A stretch of DNA of 64,000 nucleotides from Pseudomonas typographi. Its GTDB lineage: Bacteria; Pseudomonadota; Gammaproteobacteria; Pseudomonadales; Pseudomonadaceae. Below, piece by piece: positions 20,038 through 29,237 of this stretch (positions within the stretch are counted from its first letter, which is position 1; the number at the start of each line of letters is the position of its first letter). The notes beneath the pieces are model-generated. The model was not told the origin of the DNA, did no database searches, and saw only the letters and a list, made by a program, of their open reading frames with translations. The position numbers were made by a program, and so were the translations under genes. Location of the stretch: NCBI RefSeq assembly GCF_014694385.1, contig NZ_JAAOCA010000007.1:62001-126000 (forward strand), given 5' to 3'.

Positions 20038-22020
20038 TTGACCCAGCCTCGTGCACGCATCGCCTCGCAGCTAGGCCTCGCCTTGGCGATTATCTTGATC
20101 GTCGTCATCAGCCTCAGCACTGCCCTTGCCTTGCGCTCGCTCAGCAGCGCCAACCTGGCCACCCGTGAAGATCACATGGCCAGCGAAGCGCGCTTGCTGG
20201 CCGACCAACTCGACACCTTCCAGAACACCTTGCGCATCAGTACCCAGCGCCTGAGCGGGCTGTTCGGGTCCCGTTTCGCCGCCGGGCTGGCGCTGGCCCC
20301 CGAGCAACCGGTGATGGTGGCCGGGGCCAACACCCCTGGGCTGTTGCTGGGCGATACGGTATTGAACAACAACACCCATGAGGTAGACGATTTTCGCAAG
20401 ATGACTGAAGGCGTGGCCACGGTGTTCGTGCGCAGTGGGGATGAATTCGTGCGTATCAGCACCTCATTGACCAAACAAGACGGCAGCCGCGCAATCGGCA
20501 CCCAGCTCGACCACGCCCACCCTGCTTACCCGCGCCTGCTCGCCGGCCAAGGCTATGTGGGCGCGGCGGTACTGTTCGGGCGCAGTTACATGACCCAGTA
20601 CACGCCGGTGCGCGATACCAGTGGCAAGGTGATCGCCGTGTTGTTCGTAGGGTTCGACTACACCGAGGCGCAAGCGGCGCAGTTCGAAAAACTGCGCCAG
20701 TTTCGCATTGGCAAAACCGGCTCGCTGGCCCTGCTCGATGCACAGAACCATTGGCTGGTGGCGCCGTTTGGCGTGAGCGCCCCCGACCAGGCCGTACAGG
20801 CTATCCAGCCAGCACTCGCACCGGCCCACGGCGGTTTTTGGAGCGACGGCCAGCAGGGTTTTTATTCCCTGGCGGTGCCGTTCGCCCCAGGGCCTTGGCG
20901 CGTGGTAGCAAGCATGCCCAAGGCCGAGCTGAACGAAGTGACTTGGGCGGTAGGCGAGCAATTGGTGATCGGCAGCCTGTTGGCCACGTTGATCGCCGTA
21001 GCGGTGGCGGTGTGGCTGCTGCGCCGGCGCCTGGCCCCGCTCGGTGCGCTGGTGGCACAGGCTGAGGCGTTGGGCGCCGGGGATCTCGGTGCACGCTCGG
21101 CGGTGGCCGGGAACGACGAAATCACCCAATTGGCCGCAAGCTTCAACCACATGGGTGAGGCCCTGGCCAGCATGGTGCAGCATATTCGCGATGCCTCCGA
21201 GCAGGTGAACCACCGCGCCAAAGCCCTCAACGGGCTCTCCAGTGGCGCTTACGAAGGCATGGAGCAGCAGTCGGACGAGATCACTAGCATGGCGGGGGCC
21301 GTGGAACAATTCAGCGCCACTTCCCAGCACATTGCCGAGAACATGAGCAGCACCGAGCGCATGGCCCGCGACAACATGCAGCACACTCAGGTCGGGCGCG
21401 CATCAATGGACCAGGCCTCGGCTTCGTTGGAGCAGATCGCCGGCGCGCTGGGCGAAACCGCCAAGGTGATCGATACGTTGGGCCAGCGTTCACAAGAAAT
21501 CGGTGGCATTGTCAGTGTGATCACCTCGATTGCCGAACAAACCAACTTGCTGGCCCTGAACGCCGCTATCGAAGCGGCCCGGGCAGGCGAGCAGGGCCGT
21601 GGCTTTGCCGTGGTGGCCGACGAAGTGCGCAGCCTGGCCTCGCGAACCCGCCAGGCCACGGACGAAATTTCCCAGATGATCGGCAGCATCCAGCAGCAAA
21701 CCGCCCAGGCCGTGCAAACGATGGAGCAAGGTAACACGCTGATGCGTGAAGGCTTGGAGCGCAACGGCAAGGTCGCCAGCGCGCTGTCGAACATCGACCA
21801 GCAAAGCCGCGCCGCGGGCGAGCAGTTCGCGGCCATTGCCACCGCCACCCAACAACAGAGCACCACGGCGACGGTGCTCAGCGGCAACCTGCACAGCATT
21901 GCCCAGGTCAATAGCGAGCAGCGCCAGGTGGTCTCCGAGCTGGCGGTAACGGCCCAGGAACTGGACGCGCTAGCCGTTGAACTGCGCCGGGAAGTCGATA
22001 GGTTCAGGGTTGCACATTGA
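20038..22020 (+). CDS. Methyl-accepting chemotaxis protein with periplasmic Cache domain
   Basis: A 660-residue chemoreceptor. Residues about 10-31 form the first membrane helix. A large periplasmic sensor (about 35-300) has Cache-type features such as [25 protein letters not shown] and the [13 protein letters not shown] segment. A second helix lies near 308-330, followed by a HAMP domain (about 331-384) and the cytoplasmic signalling domain with the hairpin tip [24 protein letters not shown]. No CheR-tethering pentapeptide is at the C-terminus. The start is a TTG at 20038 with AGGAG six bases upstream. A sigma-28-like promoter precedes it. The ligand is unknown. Confidence 0.9.
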   Translation: MTQPRARIASQLGLALAIILIVVISLSTALALRSLSSANLATREDHMASEARLLADQLDTFQNTLRISTQRLSGLFGSRFAAGLALAPEQPVMVAGANTPGLLLGDTVLNNNTHEVDDFRKMTEGVATVFVRSGDEFVRISTSLTKQDGSRAIGTQLDHAHPAYPRLLAGQGYVGAAVLFGRSYMTQYTPVRDTSGKVIAVLFVGFDYTEAQAAQFEKLRQFRIGKTGSLALLDAQNHWLVAPFGVSAPDQAVQAIQPALAPAHGGFWSDGQQGFYSLAVPFAPGPWRVVASMPKAELNEVTWAVGEQLVIGSLLATLIAVAVAVWLLRRRLAPLGALVAQAEALGAGDLGARSAVAGNDEITQLAASFNHMGEALASMVQHIRDASEQVNHRAKALNGLSSGAYEGMEQQSDEITSMAGAVEQFSATSQHIAENMSSTERMARDNMQHTQVGRASMDQASASLEQIAGALGETAKVIDTLGQRSQEIGGIVSVITSIAEQTNLLALNAAIEAARAGEQGRGFAVVADEVRSLASRTRQATDEISQMIGSIQQQTAQAVQTMEQGNTLMREGLERNGKVASALSNIDQQSRAAGEQFAAIATATQQQSTTATVLSGNLHSIAQVNSEQRQVVSELAVTAQELDALAVELRREVDRFRVAH

Positions 22021-22031
22021 CCCGCTTGCAA

Positions 22032-22097
22032 CGTTAGGCTCGCAAGCCACACGCGGCGGGCCTAACGCCAGGCAGCCAGGGCCAGCTTCGCCGGCCC
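22032..22097. terminator. Inverted repeats between convergent MCP and adhP genes
   Basis: CGTTAGGC (22032-22039) pairs with GCCTAACG (22060-22067), and a second hairpin GGGCC (22079-22083) pairs with GGCCC (22093-22097). The 91-base gap separates two converging genes, so these may end transcription from both sides. T-tracts are lacking. Confidence 0.4.
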
Positions 22098-22111
22098 CTA
22101 ACGTTTGCCGC

Positions 22112-23140
22112 TTACTGCTCCATGTCGATCACGATCCGCCCCTCGATCGTGCCGGCGCGCATCTGGTCGAACACGCCATTGATGTTTTCGAGCTTTTCGG
22201 TGGCCACGGTGGCCTTGACCTTGCCTTCAGCGGCGAAGTCCAGCGCCTCTTGCAGGTCTTGCCGGGTGCCGACGATCGAACCACGCACGGTGGTGCCGTT
22301 TAACACCATGTCGAAGATCGACATCGGGAAGTCCCCAGGTGGAAGGCCGTTCAGGGTGATGGTGCCGCCACGCCGGGTCATGCCCATCGCCTGCTCGAAG
22401 GCCTTGGGCGATACCGCCGTGACCAATGCCCCGTGGGCACCGCCGATCTGTTCCTTCAGGTACTTGGCCGGGTCCAGCTCGCGGGCATTGACCGTGACCG
22501 TGGCACCCAGCCGGCGTGCCAGGTCGAGCTTGGCGTCGTCGATATCCACTGCCGCTACGTTCATGCCCATGGCCTTGGCGTATTGCACGGCCATGTGCCC
22601 AAGCCCACCGATGCCCGAAATCACTACCCACTGGCCGGGCTTGGTTTCGGTCATCTTCAAGCCCTTGTACACGGTCACACCCGCACACAGTATCGGGGCT
22701 ATTTCGACGAAGCCGATAGTGTCCGGCAGCTTGCCCACATAGTTGGCATCGGCCAGGGTGTACTCGGCAAAGCCGCCGTTCACCGAGTAACCGGTGTTCT
22801 CCTGGGTTTCGCACAGGGTTTCCCAGCCGCCCAGGCAGTGTTCGCAGTGGCCGCAGGCTGAGTACAGCCACGGCACGCCCACGCGGTCGCCTTCCTTCAC
22901 GTGTGTCACGCCCGCGCCCACCGCCACCACATGCCCCACGCCTTCGTGTCCAGGAATGAACGGCGGGTTGGGTTTGGCCGGCCAGTCGCCTTCGGCAGCG
23001 TGCAGGTCGGTGTGGCAAACACCCGAGGCGGCGACCTTGACCAGAAGCTGCCCCGGGCCGGGGGTGGGCACCGGCACTTCGCGTATCGCCAAGGGCTGGC
23101 CAAAGGCATGGACGACCGCGGCTTTCATTGTTTTAGTCAT
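22112..23140 (-). CDS. adhP: Zinc-dependent alcohol dehydrogenase AdhP
   Basis: A 342-residue medium-chain dehydrogenase that interconverts ethanol or related primary alcohols and aldehydes with NAD(H). Catalytic zinc ligands lie in [16 protein letters not shown] and GHEGVGHV. The four structural-zinc cysteines lie in [15 protein letters not shown]. The Rossmann motif is [17 protein letters not shown]. The ATG at 23140 is supported by AAGGAAC upstream; an open frame extends further but without the family sequence. The length equals that of Pseudomonas AdhA/AdhP. The flanking genes are unrelated, so it is likely a single-gene unit. Confidence 0.93.
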   Translation of the reverse strand: MTKTMKAAVVHAFGQPLAIREVPVPTPGPGQLLVKVAASGVCHTDLHAAEGDWPAKPNPPFIPGHEGVGHVVAVGAGVTHVKEGDRVGVPWLYSACGHCEHCLGGWETLCETQENTGYSVNGGFAEYTLADANYVGKLPDTIGFVEIAPILCAGVTVYKGLKMTETKPGQWVVISGIGGLGHMAVQYAKAMGMNVAAVDIDDAKLDLARRLGATVTVNARELDPAKYLKEQIGGAHGALVTAVSPKAFEQAMGMTRRGGTITLNGLPPGDFPMSIFDMVLNGTTVRGSIVGTRQDLQEALDFAAEGKVKATVATEKLENINGVFDQMRAGTIEGRIVIDMEQ

Positions 23141-23397
23141 GAACCGTTCCTTAATAGTGGAGGCGTGAAGGCGCCGATGTGGGCGCCACCGAAAAGGAGC
23201 AAGCCCCGGGCCGCTCACCGGAACGCCTCTACGTCAGGGCTTCGGTGTGTGGTGTGGGCGCGCCTAGTACAATCTTGAAACATTTTAAGTGACAGAGTGT
23301 GCCGGCGCCGGCACAGCCGGCATTGACCCACAGCAGCAAAAAGGTTAATCAGCACGGCCACGCGCTATGGAAGCCGAACGTTTAAGGACCCCGCTAC

Positions 23398-24873
23398 ATG
23401 AACAAAATAGCAACCCTCGGCGCCGCCGTTGTCATCGTGGTTGGTGTCGCGGCCATCGGTGGTGCCTGGTACACCGGCACCCGCATCGAGCCACTGCTCA
23501 ACGAGCAGGTGGCCAACATCAACCAACAATTGGCGCCCGCCCTGGCCGGGCAGGGCTTAAGTGCCAATGTGGCCCTGGTATCGTTCGAGCGGCATGTGTT
23601 CTCCAGTGAGGCGCACTATGTGGTCACGGTGCAAAGCCCGGACCTCAACGGCGGCGCACCGGCCGCCCTGAACGTCGCCGAACACATCGAGCACGGCCCG
23701 TTTCCCTGGTCACGGCTCAAAGCGCTGGATGTGCTGCCGGTAATGGCCAGCAGCCAATTCACCTTGCAACGCAGCGGCGAACTGCAACCCTGGTTCGACC
23801 TGACCCACGGCGCGGCACCGATCAGCGGCCAGGCCACGTTGGGCTACGACCAAGCGGTGAATGCGAGCCTTCAGGTGTTGCCACTGCGTTGGGCCGACCC
23901 CCGCGGCACCCTGGCGTTTTCCGGCCTGAACGCCCATGTCGAGGGCAACGCCGAGGGTAAAAAGCTGCAAGTGACCGCTGCCCTGGACCACCTCGATGCC
24001 CTGCTGCACGGCCCGGAGGGCGATGCGCACCTGCAACTTCAAGGGGTCACGCTCAAAAGCGGCGGGCTGAAAGGGCAGTCCGGCTTTTACCTGGGCACCA
24101 GCGAAGTGCAAGCCGCCAGCGGCCTATTGGCGCTGCCGAACGAACCGGCCGTGGCGCTGGAAGGCTTTTTGGGCGTAGGCAGCCTTGAAGAAATCGACGG
24201 CAAGCTAAAGGGTTCCACTGACTACACCCTGGCCAGCCTGCAGGTGGGCGGCAAGCCTATCGGCAGCTTGCAGATGCGCTGGGTCATCGACCGCTTCGAT
24301 GCCGCCGCCACCCAGGAGCTGATCACGCTGTATCAAAACAAACTGCAACCCCAGGCGCAGGCCGCCGCCGAGGCGGGCGTACCGTTCACCCCGCAATTGA
24401 GCCCCGCCGACCAACTGCTAGTGCAAGCCAGCGCGCTGCGCTTGCTCGCCGGCCAACCGCACATCGCCTTGGAGAATGTCGGGCTCAAAACCGCCAATGG
24501 CGAAAGCCACTTCAGCCTTGCCCTGGACCTGGCCAAACCGGCCGACCTGAACCAGCCCGCCGAACAACTGCTGCAGCAGATGATCCAGCGCCTGGATGCG
24601 AAGCTGGCCGTGTCGACGCTGAGCCTGAAGGACCTGGCCACCGTCCAGGGCCAACTGCAAGGCCAAACCGACGCCGCCATCCTTGCCCGCAACGCCGAAG
24701 GCGCCGCCAACCTCGCCGCGACACTCGCCACTTTGCAGGGTGTAGGCCGGGTCGAAGGCAATGACATTCGCTCAGACCTGCACTATGAAAACGGCGTGGT
24801 CGACTTCAACGGGCAGAAGATGACGCCGGAGGCGTTTGTGCAGTTTATGGCGGCAAAGGTGGGCAGGGGGTAA
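23398..24873 (+). CDS. YdgA-family protein (DUF945)
   Basis: A 491-residue protein with an N-terminal hydrophobic segment (residues 5-26), either an uncleaved anchor or a signal. Family-type text includes YTGTRIEPLLNEQVANINQQL, RHVFSSEAHYVVTV and EHGPFPWSRLK, matching the YdgA/DUF945 group of envelope-associated proteins of unknown function. The remainder is repetitive in character, with alternating beta-rich (LQVTAALDHLDALL) and Ala/Gln-rich segments. AAGGAC precedes the ATG. It is the last conserved gene before the accessory islet. No biochemical role is assigned. Confidence 0.8.
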   Translation: MNKIATLGAAVVIVVGVAAIGGAWYTGTRIEPLLNEQVANINQQLAPALAGQGLSANVALVSFERHVFSSEAHYVVTVQSPDLNGGAPAALNVAEHIEHGPFPWSRLKALDVLPVMASSQFTLQRSGELQPWFDLTHGAAPISGQATLGYDQAVNASLQVLPLRWADPRGTLAFSGLNAHVEGNAEGKKLQVTAALDHLDALLHGPEGDAHLQLQGVTLKSGGLKGQSGFYLGTSEVQAASGLLALPNEPAVALEGFLGVGSLEEIDGKLKGSTDYTLASLQVGGKPIGSLQMRWVIDRFDAAATQELITLYQNKLQPQAQAAAEAGVPFTPQLSPADQLLVQASALRLLAGQPHIALENVGLKTANGESHFSLALDLAKPADLNQPAEQLLQQMIQRLDAKLAVSTLSLKDLATVQGQLQGQTDAAILARNAEGAANLAATLATLQGVGRVEGNDIRSDLHYENGVVDFNGQKMTPEAFVQFMAAKVGRG

Positions 24874-25047
24874 GGGCGCGGCTGATCGAGAGTAGGGTCG
24901 GTGGCGGGCGGCCGCTGGCCGCTAAGGGAGCGCCTGGGTTTTCCGTCGCGTTGTAAACCAACAGGTGAACGAACACTTGGAACGGGGGCGGCAGGCGTGC
25001 GCGCGATCGATGCTGGCCACGAAAAAAGCACCACAGCGCCAAGGCCT
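24874..25047. other. Junction between ydgA and the RES relic; no gene seen
   Basis: These 174 bases lie downstream of two converging genes. The C-terminal part expected for the RES domain is not found here in any minus-strand frame. Nothing resembling a duplicate of the tRNA-Arg 3' end is visible. Confidence 0.5.
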
Positions 25048-25350
25048 TTACCGATATAGGGTGCGCCAGAAAGGGTTGTGAACATCCTCGGGCTGTACGA
25101 CCTTGATAAGGTTGTGATCAAGCACTTCGAAGCATGTGAGCACATGCGCAACCGCATCCAGCGCATCGAAGCCGACATGCACTGCCACCTCTAGGATGGC
25201 GGTTGAGGGGTTAGCCGATGCGTACACGACGTTACGACCGGGCGAGTTCCAGCGGCCACCCGGCTTGTGGGCCCTCACGCCACTGTACCGAGTGTCCTTG
25301 TAGAGCTCGCGATCAAGGCGCCATGTGTACCCTGAGCCAGACCAAGGCAA
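25048..25350 (-). pseudogene. RES-domain toxin, C-terminally truncated
   Basis: About 100 residues carry the start of a RES (NAD+-degrading) toxin domain. TWRLDRELY is followed by GGRWNSPGRNVVYASANPSTAILEVAVHVGFD, holding the conserved Arg, Tyr and Glu, and then by VHNPFWRTLYR and a stop. Complete RES toxins run on for some 50-70 further residues with a Pro-Ser-rich active-site segment and an NP-x-H motif, which are missing here. The frame opens at a possible TTG (25350), overlapping the antitoxin gene by 38 bases, a normal antitoxin-first arrangement. It is probably inactive. Confidence 0.65.
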
Positions 25351-25663
25351 TGGGTTCACTGATGCCGTACTCGATGCGCTCCAGATAATCCTCGAGGGTC
25401 TGAAGCGCCACGGGGTTGTCGATAACGTCCAGCGGCACGTCGCCTGCGCCTTTCTCAATCAGCTCGGTCAATGCAATAGTGGGCTTGGTCGCCGCGGTTC
25501 TCCTAGTCAGCGTTTTTTTCTTCGCCAACTCATTGTCAGCCAAGAACCACGATGACCAATTTCTTTCGCACAGGGCGCCTTCGGTGGGTTCGGCTACACC
25601 ATTTCCCAGGACACGATCGGTGCTCAATTCCTGGACCGTTGGATTCGACTTAATTTTTCCCAA
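25313..25663 (-). CDS. Xre/ParS (DUF2384)-type antitoxin, apparently degraded
   Basis: A 116-residue reading frame. Its C-terminal third (PLDVIDNPVALQTLEDYLERIEYGIS) matches the toxin-binding domain of RES-partner antitoxins. The N-terminal part lacks a clear helix-turn-helix and may be eroded or misframed. After the usual end of the domain (YGIS) the frame runs on for 12 residues into the toxin gene. It lies directly upstream of the truncated RES toxin on the same strand, as in RES/Xre operons. Whether it is still expressed or functional is uncertain, and base composition is less GC-rich than in flanking genes. Confidence 0.5.
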   Translation of the reverse strand: MGKIKSNPTVQELSTDRVLGNGVAEPTEGALCERNWSSWFLADNELAKKKTLTRRTAATKPTIALTELIEKGAGDVPLDVIDNPVALQTLEDYLERIEYGISEPIALVWLRVHMAP

Positions 25664-25791
25664 TTTTCCATTTGTTACGACACCGGATTTGAGATATTTT
25701 TTCCTGGATATGCGCCAACTCCCTGATAAAACGGGGCTTTCAAGGCTTGCTTTTAAGATAGTCTGACACCCCTATCAAGATAATTTACCCC

Positions 25792-26946
25792 ATGGCTAAA
25801 TTTCTCCACCACGACCTAGGTCTGTTGAATCCCTCCTATGACTCGCCGCTTGTCGATGTGCTTGGCGAGCTTGAGCACCTGCGGCGGTTGAGGTTGGAGG
25901 GCGACACCCCCGCCCCCGTTTTTTTCCAATTGAAGTCGATTTTCCATGCGCTGGAGAGCCTAGGTTCAGCTCGGATCGAGGGCAACCATACGACCCTTGC
26001 CGACTACATCGAAAGCCGGGTTGACGGCACCGCCGATAGCACGGACCAATTGCTGGAGGTCGCGAATATCGAGAGAGCCATGGACTACATTGAACAGGTC
26101 ATGGCGCACGGAGCTGCTCTTTCTGAGCGCACGATCCGCGAGCTTCATGAAATGACAGTTCAAGGATTGGAACGGGAAGGAGACAGGACGCCAGGAGCTT
26201 ATCGCAACGGCGTTGTGAAGATTGCGCAGTCCGAACACTTACCTCCCGATGCCATCCAGGTACCGGGCTACATGGAGGAGCTTGTCAGTTTTGTAAATCG
26301 AGCCGACCCTTCGAAATACGATCTGATGAAGGTTGCGCTGGCCCACCACAGATTTGGCTGGATTCACCCCTTCGGTAACGGCAATGGGCGGGTGGTGAGA
26401 TTGCTTACCTATGCGCTTCTGATGAAGTACGGTTTCAATGTAAACACCGGGGGGCGTGTGCTGAACCCCACCGCGGTGTTCTGCAATGATCGGGAAAAGT
26501 ATTACTCGATGTTGGCACAGGCTGACAAAGGTACACCAGAAGGTCTGGAAGCGTGGTGTGGCTATGTTCTTGAAGGAATCCGAGACGAGCTTGCGAAAGT
26601 AGACAAGCTAACGGATTACAGCTACCTAACGAACTCCATCCTTTTCCCAGCCCTCAGTCTCGCCAAGGCCCGGGAATGGATTACCGCGCCGGAAGAACAA
26701 ATACTGGCTTTGGCTATTAAGTTGAAGGTGGTGAAATCGGCCGATATCGCGAAGGTATTGCCCAAGCTAAACAGTGGGCAGCGGACTTATCAGGTTAGAA
26801 GACTGGTAGATCGAGGGATGTTACTGCCTATCTCGGCTGGAGCGCGTCAGTACACCATCGGTTTCTCGAACAACTACCTCATCAGGGGTGTAATCAAAGC
26901 GCTGGGGGATGAAGGCTTCATCCCAGAGCCCTTGGGTAAGCTATAG
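25792..26946 (+). CDS. Fic-family protein (class II, self-inhibited) with winged-helix C-terminus
   Basis: A 384-residue Fic protein of the common bacterial layout: an N-terminal helical region, the Fic core (about 105-215) and a C-terminal winged-helix-like region (about 295-384). The inhibitory helix motif (S/T)xxxE(G/N) is present as SARIEG (Ser59, Glu63, Gly64). The Fic loop reads [12 protein letters not shown] (192-203). His192 and the two arginines are kept, but the usual acidic residue at position 5 is Asn196. Such proteins transfer AMP to target hydroxyls; the variant might be altered in metal use or be inactive. Target unknown. It is divergent from the RES/Xre relic, and both sit next to tRNA-Arg. 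Confidence 0.88.
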   Translation: MAKFLHHDLGLLNPSYDSPLVDVLGELEHLRRLRLEGDTPAPVFFQLKSIFHALESLGSARIEGNHTTLADYIESRVDGTADSTDQLLEVANIERAMDYIEQVMAHGAALSERTIRELHEMTVQGLEREGDRTPGAYRNGVVKIAQSEHLPPDAIQVPGYMEELVSFVNRADPSKYDLMKVALAHHRFGWIHPFGNGNGRVVRLLTYALLMKYGFNVNTGGRVLNPTAVFCNDREKYYSMLAQADKGTPEGLEAWCGYVLEGIRDELAKVDKLTDYSYLTNSILFPALSLAKAREWITAPEEQILALAIKLKVVKSADIAKVLPKLNSGQRTYQVRRLVDRGMLLPISAGARQYTIGFSNNYLIRGVIKALGDEGFIPEPLGKL

Positions 26947-27204
26947 GCGACGAAGCCGGATCGATTGCGGGCGCCCAGCAAAGCGGGTTGCAGGCGCGCG
27001 GAAGGCTGCCGGCTAACGATGCCCAACGACACCCGGGCGATGTGCCGTGAGGCAGCGGCTCAGATCCCGCTGGTTAAAGGCGTACCGGCTGTGGCCGCTG
27101 GATTAGCCACAACAAAAAACCTCTCGCTAGGAGGGCTTTGTTTGTCCGTTGCGCCCCTGAATCAATAGGGGGGCTAGGCGGCTAACATAAACGCTTGAAT
27201 TCTA
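26947..27204. other. Gap between fic and tRNA-Arg, with tRNA terminator
   Basis: No gene is visible in this 258-base gap. On the minus strand, downstream of the tRNA, there are two hairpins: GCCCC/GGGGC near 27153-27174, and CCTC/GAGG (27120-27134) followed by six T residues (27114-27119 on the complement). The second is a plausible intrinsic terminator for the tRNA. Confidence 0.55.
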
Positions 27205-27281
27205 TGGTGCACTCGGCGGGATTCGAACCCACGACCCCTGCCTTCGGAGGGCAGTACTCTATCCAGCTGAGCTACGAGTGC
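27205..27281 (-). tRNA. tRNA-Arg (anticodon CCG)
   Basis: The minus strand folds into a standard 77-base tRNA including encoded CCA. The acceptor GCACTCG pairs with CGAGTGC followed by A-CCA. The D arm contains AGCTCAGCTGGATAGAGT. The anticodon stem CTGCC/GGCAG closes the loop CTCCGAA, giving anticodon CCG. The T arm contains GGTTCGAATCC. It reads CGG arginine codons. Its 3' end faces the Fic/RES islet, the usual position for DNA that entered at a tRNA gene. Confidence 0.96.
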
Positions 27282-27646
27282 AACGCGGGCGCCATGATAC
27301 CCATCCGATGCGGGCGCGTCCATGCCTGATGGTGTTGCAAGGTTTTGAGCAGGCTATGCTTTATGCCCAACGGCTGTGGCTTTAGTGAAGATACGGTAAG
27401 CCAGCCAGGCAGCCCGCTCGGGCTACACCTCGCAGCAGACCTGCTGCCATAGGTGGCCTGTTCTTTTTTTCGAACACCCCTTGTCCTTTATAAGCATAGA
27501 ACCTAGGATCACGTTTGAGATTCCGAACGTTCTTGTTATCCGCAGCGCATCGCGGGGAATGAATGCGCGCCAGTGGCTTCTAACCACCAAGCCCCTAAAC
27601 AACCAGCGAGGCGCTACGCTGCACAGCGGCGCCGAAGGACCCCGAT
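27282..27646. other. Intergenic region between tRNA-Arg and gabD
   Basis: This 365-base gap separates the leftward tRNA and the rightward gabD gene. Apart from the tRNA promoter expected near 27290-27340 it holds an isolated hairpin with a T-tract (separate entry). No protein gene is supported. Confidence 0.5.
27426..27470 (+). terminator. Orphan intrinsic terminator-like hairpin upstream of gabD
   Basis: CACCT (27426-27430) pairs with AGGTG (27451-27455), enclosing GCAGCA (27432-27437) paired with TGCTGC (27442-27447). TTCTTTTTTT follows (27461-27470). It faces right, but no gene is transcribed rightward before it, so it should end a short non-coding transcript or act as an attenuator of the gabD leader. 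Confidence 0.55.
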
Positions 27647-29095
27647 ATGTCACTCAAAGACGCGAACCTGTTCCGCCAGCAAGCCTACATCGACGGCGCC
27701 TGGGCCGATGCCGACAGCGGCCAGACGCTGAAGGTGAATAACCCCGCGACCAATGAAATCCTCGGCACCGTACCGAAAATGGGCAAAGCCGAAACCCGCC
27801 GTGCCATCGAGGCGGCCGACAAAGCCCTGCCGGCTTGGCGCGCGTTGACCGCCAAAGAGCGCGCAGCCAAGCTGCGCCGCTGGTATGAATTGATGCTGGA
27901 GAACCAAGACGACCTCGGCCGCTTGATGACCCTGGAGCAGGGTAAGCCGCTGGCCGAGGCCAAAGGCGAGATCGTCTATGCCGCCTCGTTCCTCGAGTGG
28001 TTCGCCGAAGAAGCCAAGCGCGTATACGGCGACACCATCCCCGGCCACCAGCCGGATAAACGCCTGATCGTGATCAAGCAGCCGATCGGTGTAACCGCCG
28101 CCATCACACCGTGGAACTTCCCTGCTGCGATGATTACCCGCAAGGCCGGCCCGGCCTTGGCCGCCGGTTGCACCATGGTGCTCAAGCCTGCCTCGCAAAC
28201 CCCGTATTCCGCGCTGGCGCTGGCTGAGCTGGCCGAGCGTGCGGGTATCCCCAAAGGCGTGTTCAACGTGATTACCGGCAGCGCCGGCGAAGTGGGTGGC
28301 GAACTGACCAGCAACCCGATCGTGCGCAAGCTGTCGTTCACCGGCTCTACCGATATCGGCCGGCAACTGATGGCAGAATGCGCCAAAGACATCAAAAAGG
28401 TATCCCTGGAACTGGGCGGCAACGCGCCGTTTATCGTGTTCGACGACGCCGACCTCGACAAGGCCGTAGAGGGCGCGATCATCTCCAAATACCGCAACAA
28501 CGGCCAAACCTGCGTGTGCGCCAACCGCCTCTATGTGCAGGAGGGCGTGTACGACGCGTTCACCCAAAAGCTCAAGGCGGCGGTGGAAAAACTCAAGATT
28601 GGCAACGGCGTGGACGAGGGTGTGACCACCGGCCCGTTGATCGACGAAAAAGCCGTGGCCAAGGTCAAGGAACACATCGAAGACGCCTTGAGCAAAGGTG
28701 CCAAGGTGATCAGTGGCGGCAAGGCCCATGCCTTGGGCGGCACCTTCTTCGAGCCGACCATTTTGGCCGACGTGCCCAAGAATGCCTTGGTGTCCAAGGA
28801 TGAAACCTTCGGCCCGCTGGCGCCGCTGTTCCGCTTCAAGGACGAGGCCGAAGTGATCGCCATGGCCAACGACACCGAGTTCGGCTTGGCCTCGTACTTC
28901 TATGCCCGTGACCTGTCGCGCGTGTTCCGCGTGGCCGAAGCGCTGGAGTACGGCATGGTGGGTATCAATACCGGGCTTATTTCCAATGAAGTCGCGCCGT
29001 TTGGCGGTGTAAAAGCTTCGGGGCTGGGCCGCGAAGGTTCCAAGTACGGCATCGAGGATTACCTCGAAATCAAGTACCTGTGCATCAGCGTGTGA
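27647..29095 (+). CDS. gabD: Succinate-semialdehyde dehydrogenase [NAD(P)+]
   Basis: A 482-residue ALDH that oxidises succinic semialdehyde to succinate, the last step of GABA breakdown. Motifs are TPWNFPAAMITRK, FTGSTDIGRQLM, SLELGGNAPF (catalytic base Glu) and NNGQTCVCANR with nucleophile Cys289. The double cysteine (C-V-C) is characteristic of GabD. Length equals that of the family. AAGGAC precedes the ATG. gabT follows 142 bases downstream across a strong GC hairpin, and the two should act together: GabT makes the semialdehyde and GabD consumes it. Confidence 0.95.
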   Translation: MSLKDANLFRQQAYIDGAWADADSGQTLKVNNPATNEILGTVPKMGKAETRRAIEAADKALPAWRALTAKERAAKLRRWYELMLENQDDLGRLMTLEQGKPLAEAKGEIVYAASFLEWFAEEAKRVYGDTIPGHQPDKRLIVIKQPIGVTAAITPWNFPAAMITRKAGPALAAGCTMVLKPASQTPYSALALAELAERAGIPKGVFNVITGSAGEVGGELTSNPIVRKLSFTGSTDIGRQLMAECAKDIKKVSLELGGNAPFIVFDDADLDKAVEGAIISKYRNNGQTCVCANRLYVQEGVYDAFTQKLKAAVEKLKIGNGVDEGVTTGPLIDEKAVAKVKEHIEDALSKGAKVISGGKAHALGGTFFEPTILADVPKNALVSKDETFGPLAPLFRFKDEAEVIAMANDTEFGLASYFYARDLSRVFRVAEALEYGMVGINTGLISNEVAPFGGVKASGLGREGSKYGIEDYLEIKYLCISV

Positions 29096-29102
29096 TGCGC
29101 AT

Positions 29103-29125
29103 GGGCCGGCGCCAGCCGCCGGCCC
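29103..29125. repeat. Perfect 9-bp GC hairpin between gabD and gabT
   Basis: GGGCCGGCG (29103-29111) pairs with CGCCGGCCC (29117-29125) around a five-base loop. There is no T-tract. It lies seven bases after the gabD stop and may protect the gabD message or tune gabT expression. Confidence 0.55.
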
Positions 29126-29237
29126 GATAACCCAGGCGCCGCGGCCCCAGGGCAGTCGATCATCGTATGCTGCCGTGGCCTTGCCGTTGCGCTCAATCCT
29201 TGAGCGTGCCGACGATGAGCGGCAAATGAGGCTTTTC

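Noticed and set aside
24783..25178. A minus-strand frame that might supply the missing C-terminus of the RES toxin by frameshift
   Set aside because: It contains none of the expected RES C-terminal features and is rich in Ser/Pro/Arg shadow sequence.
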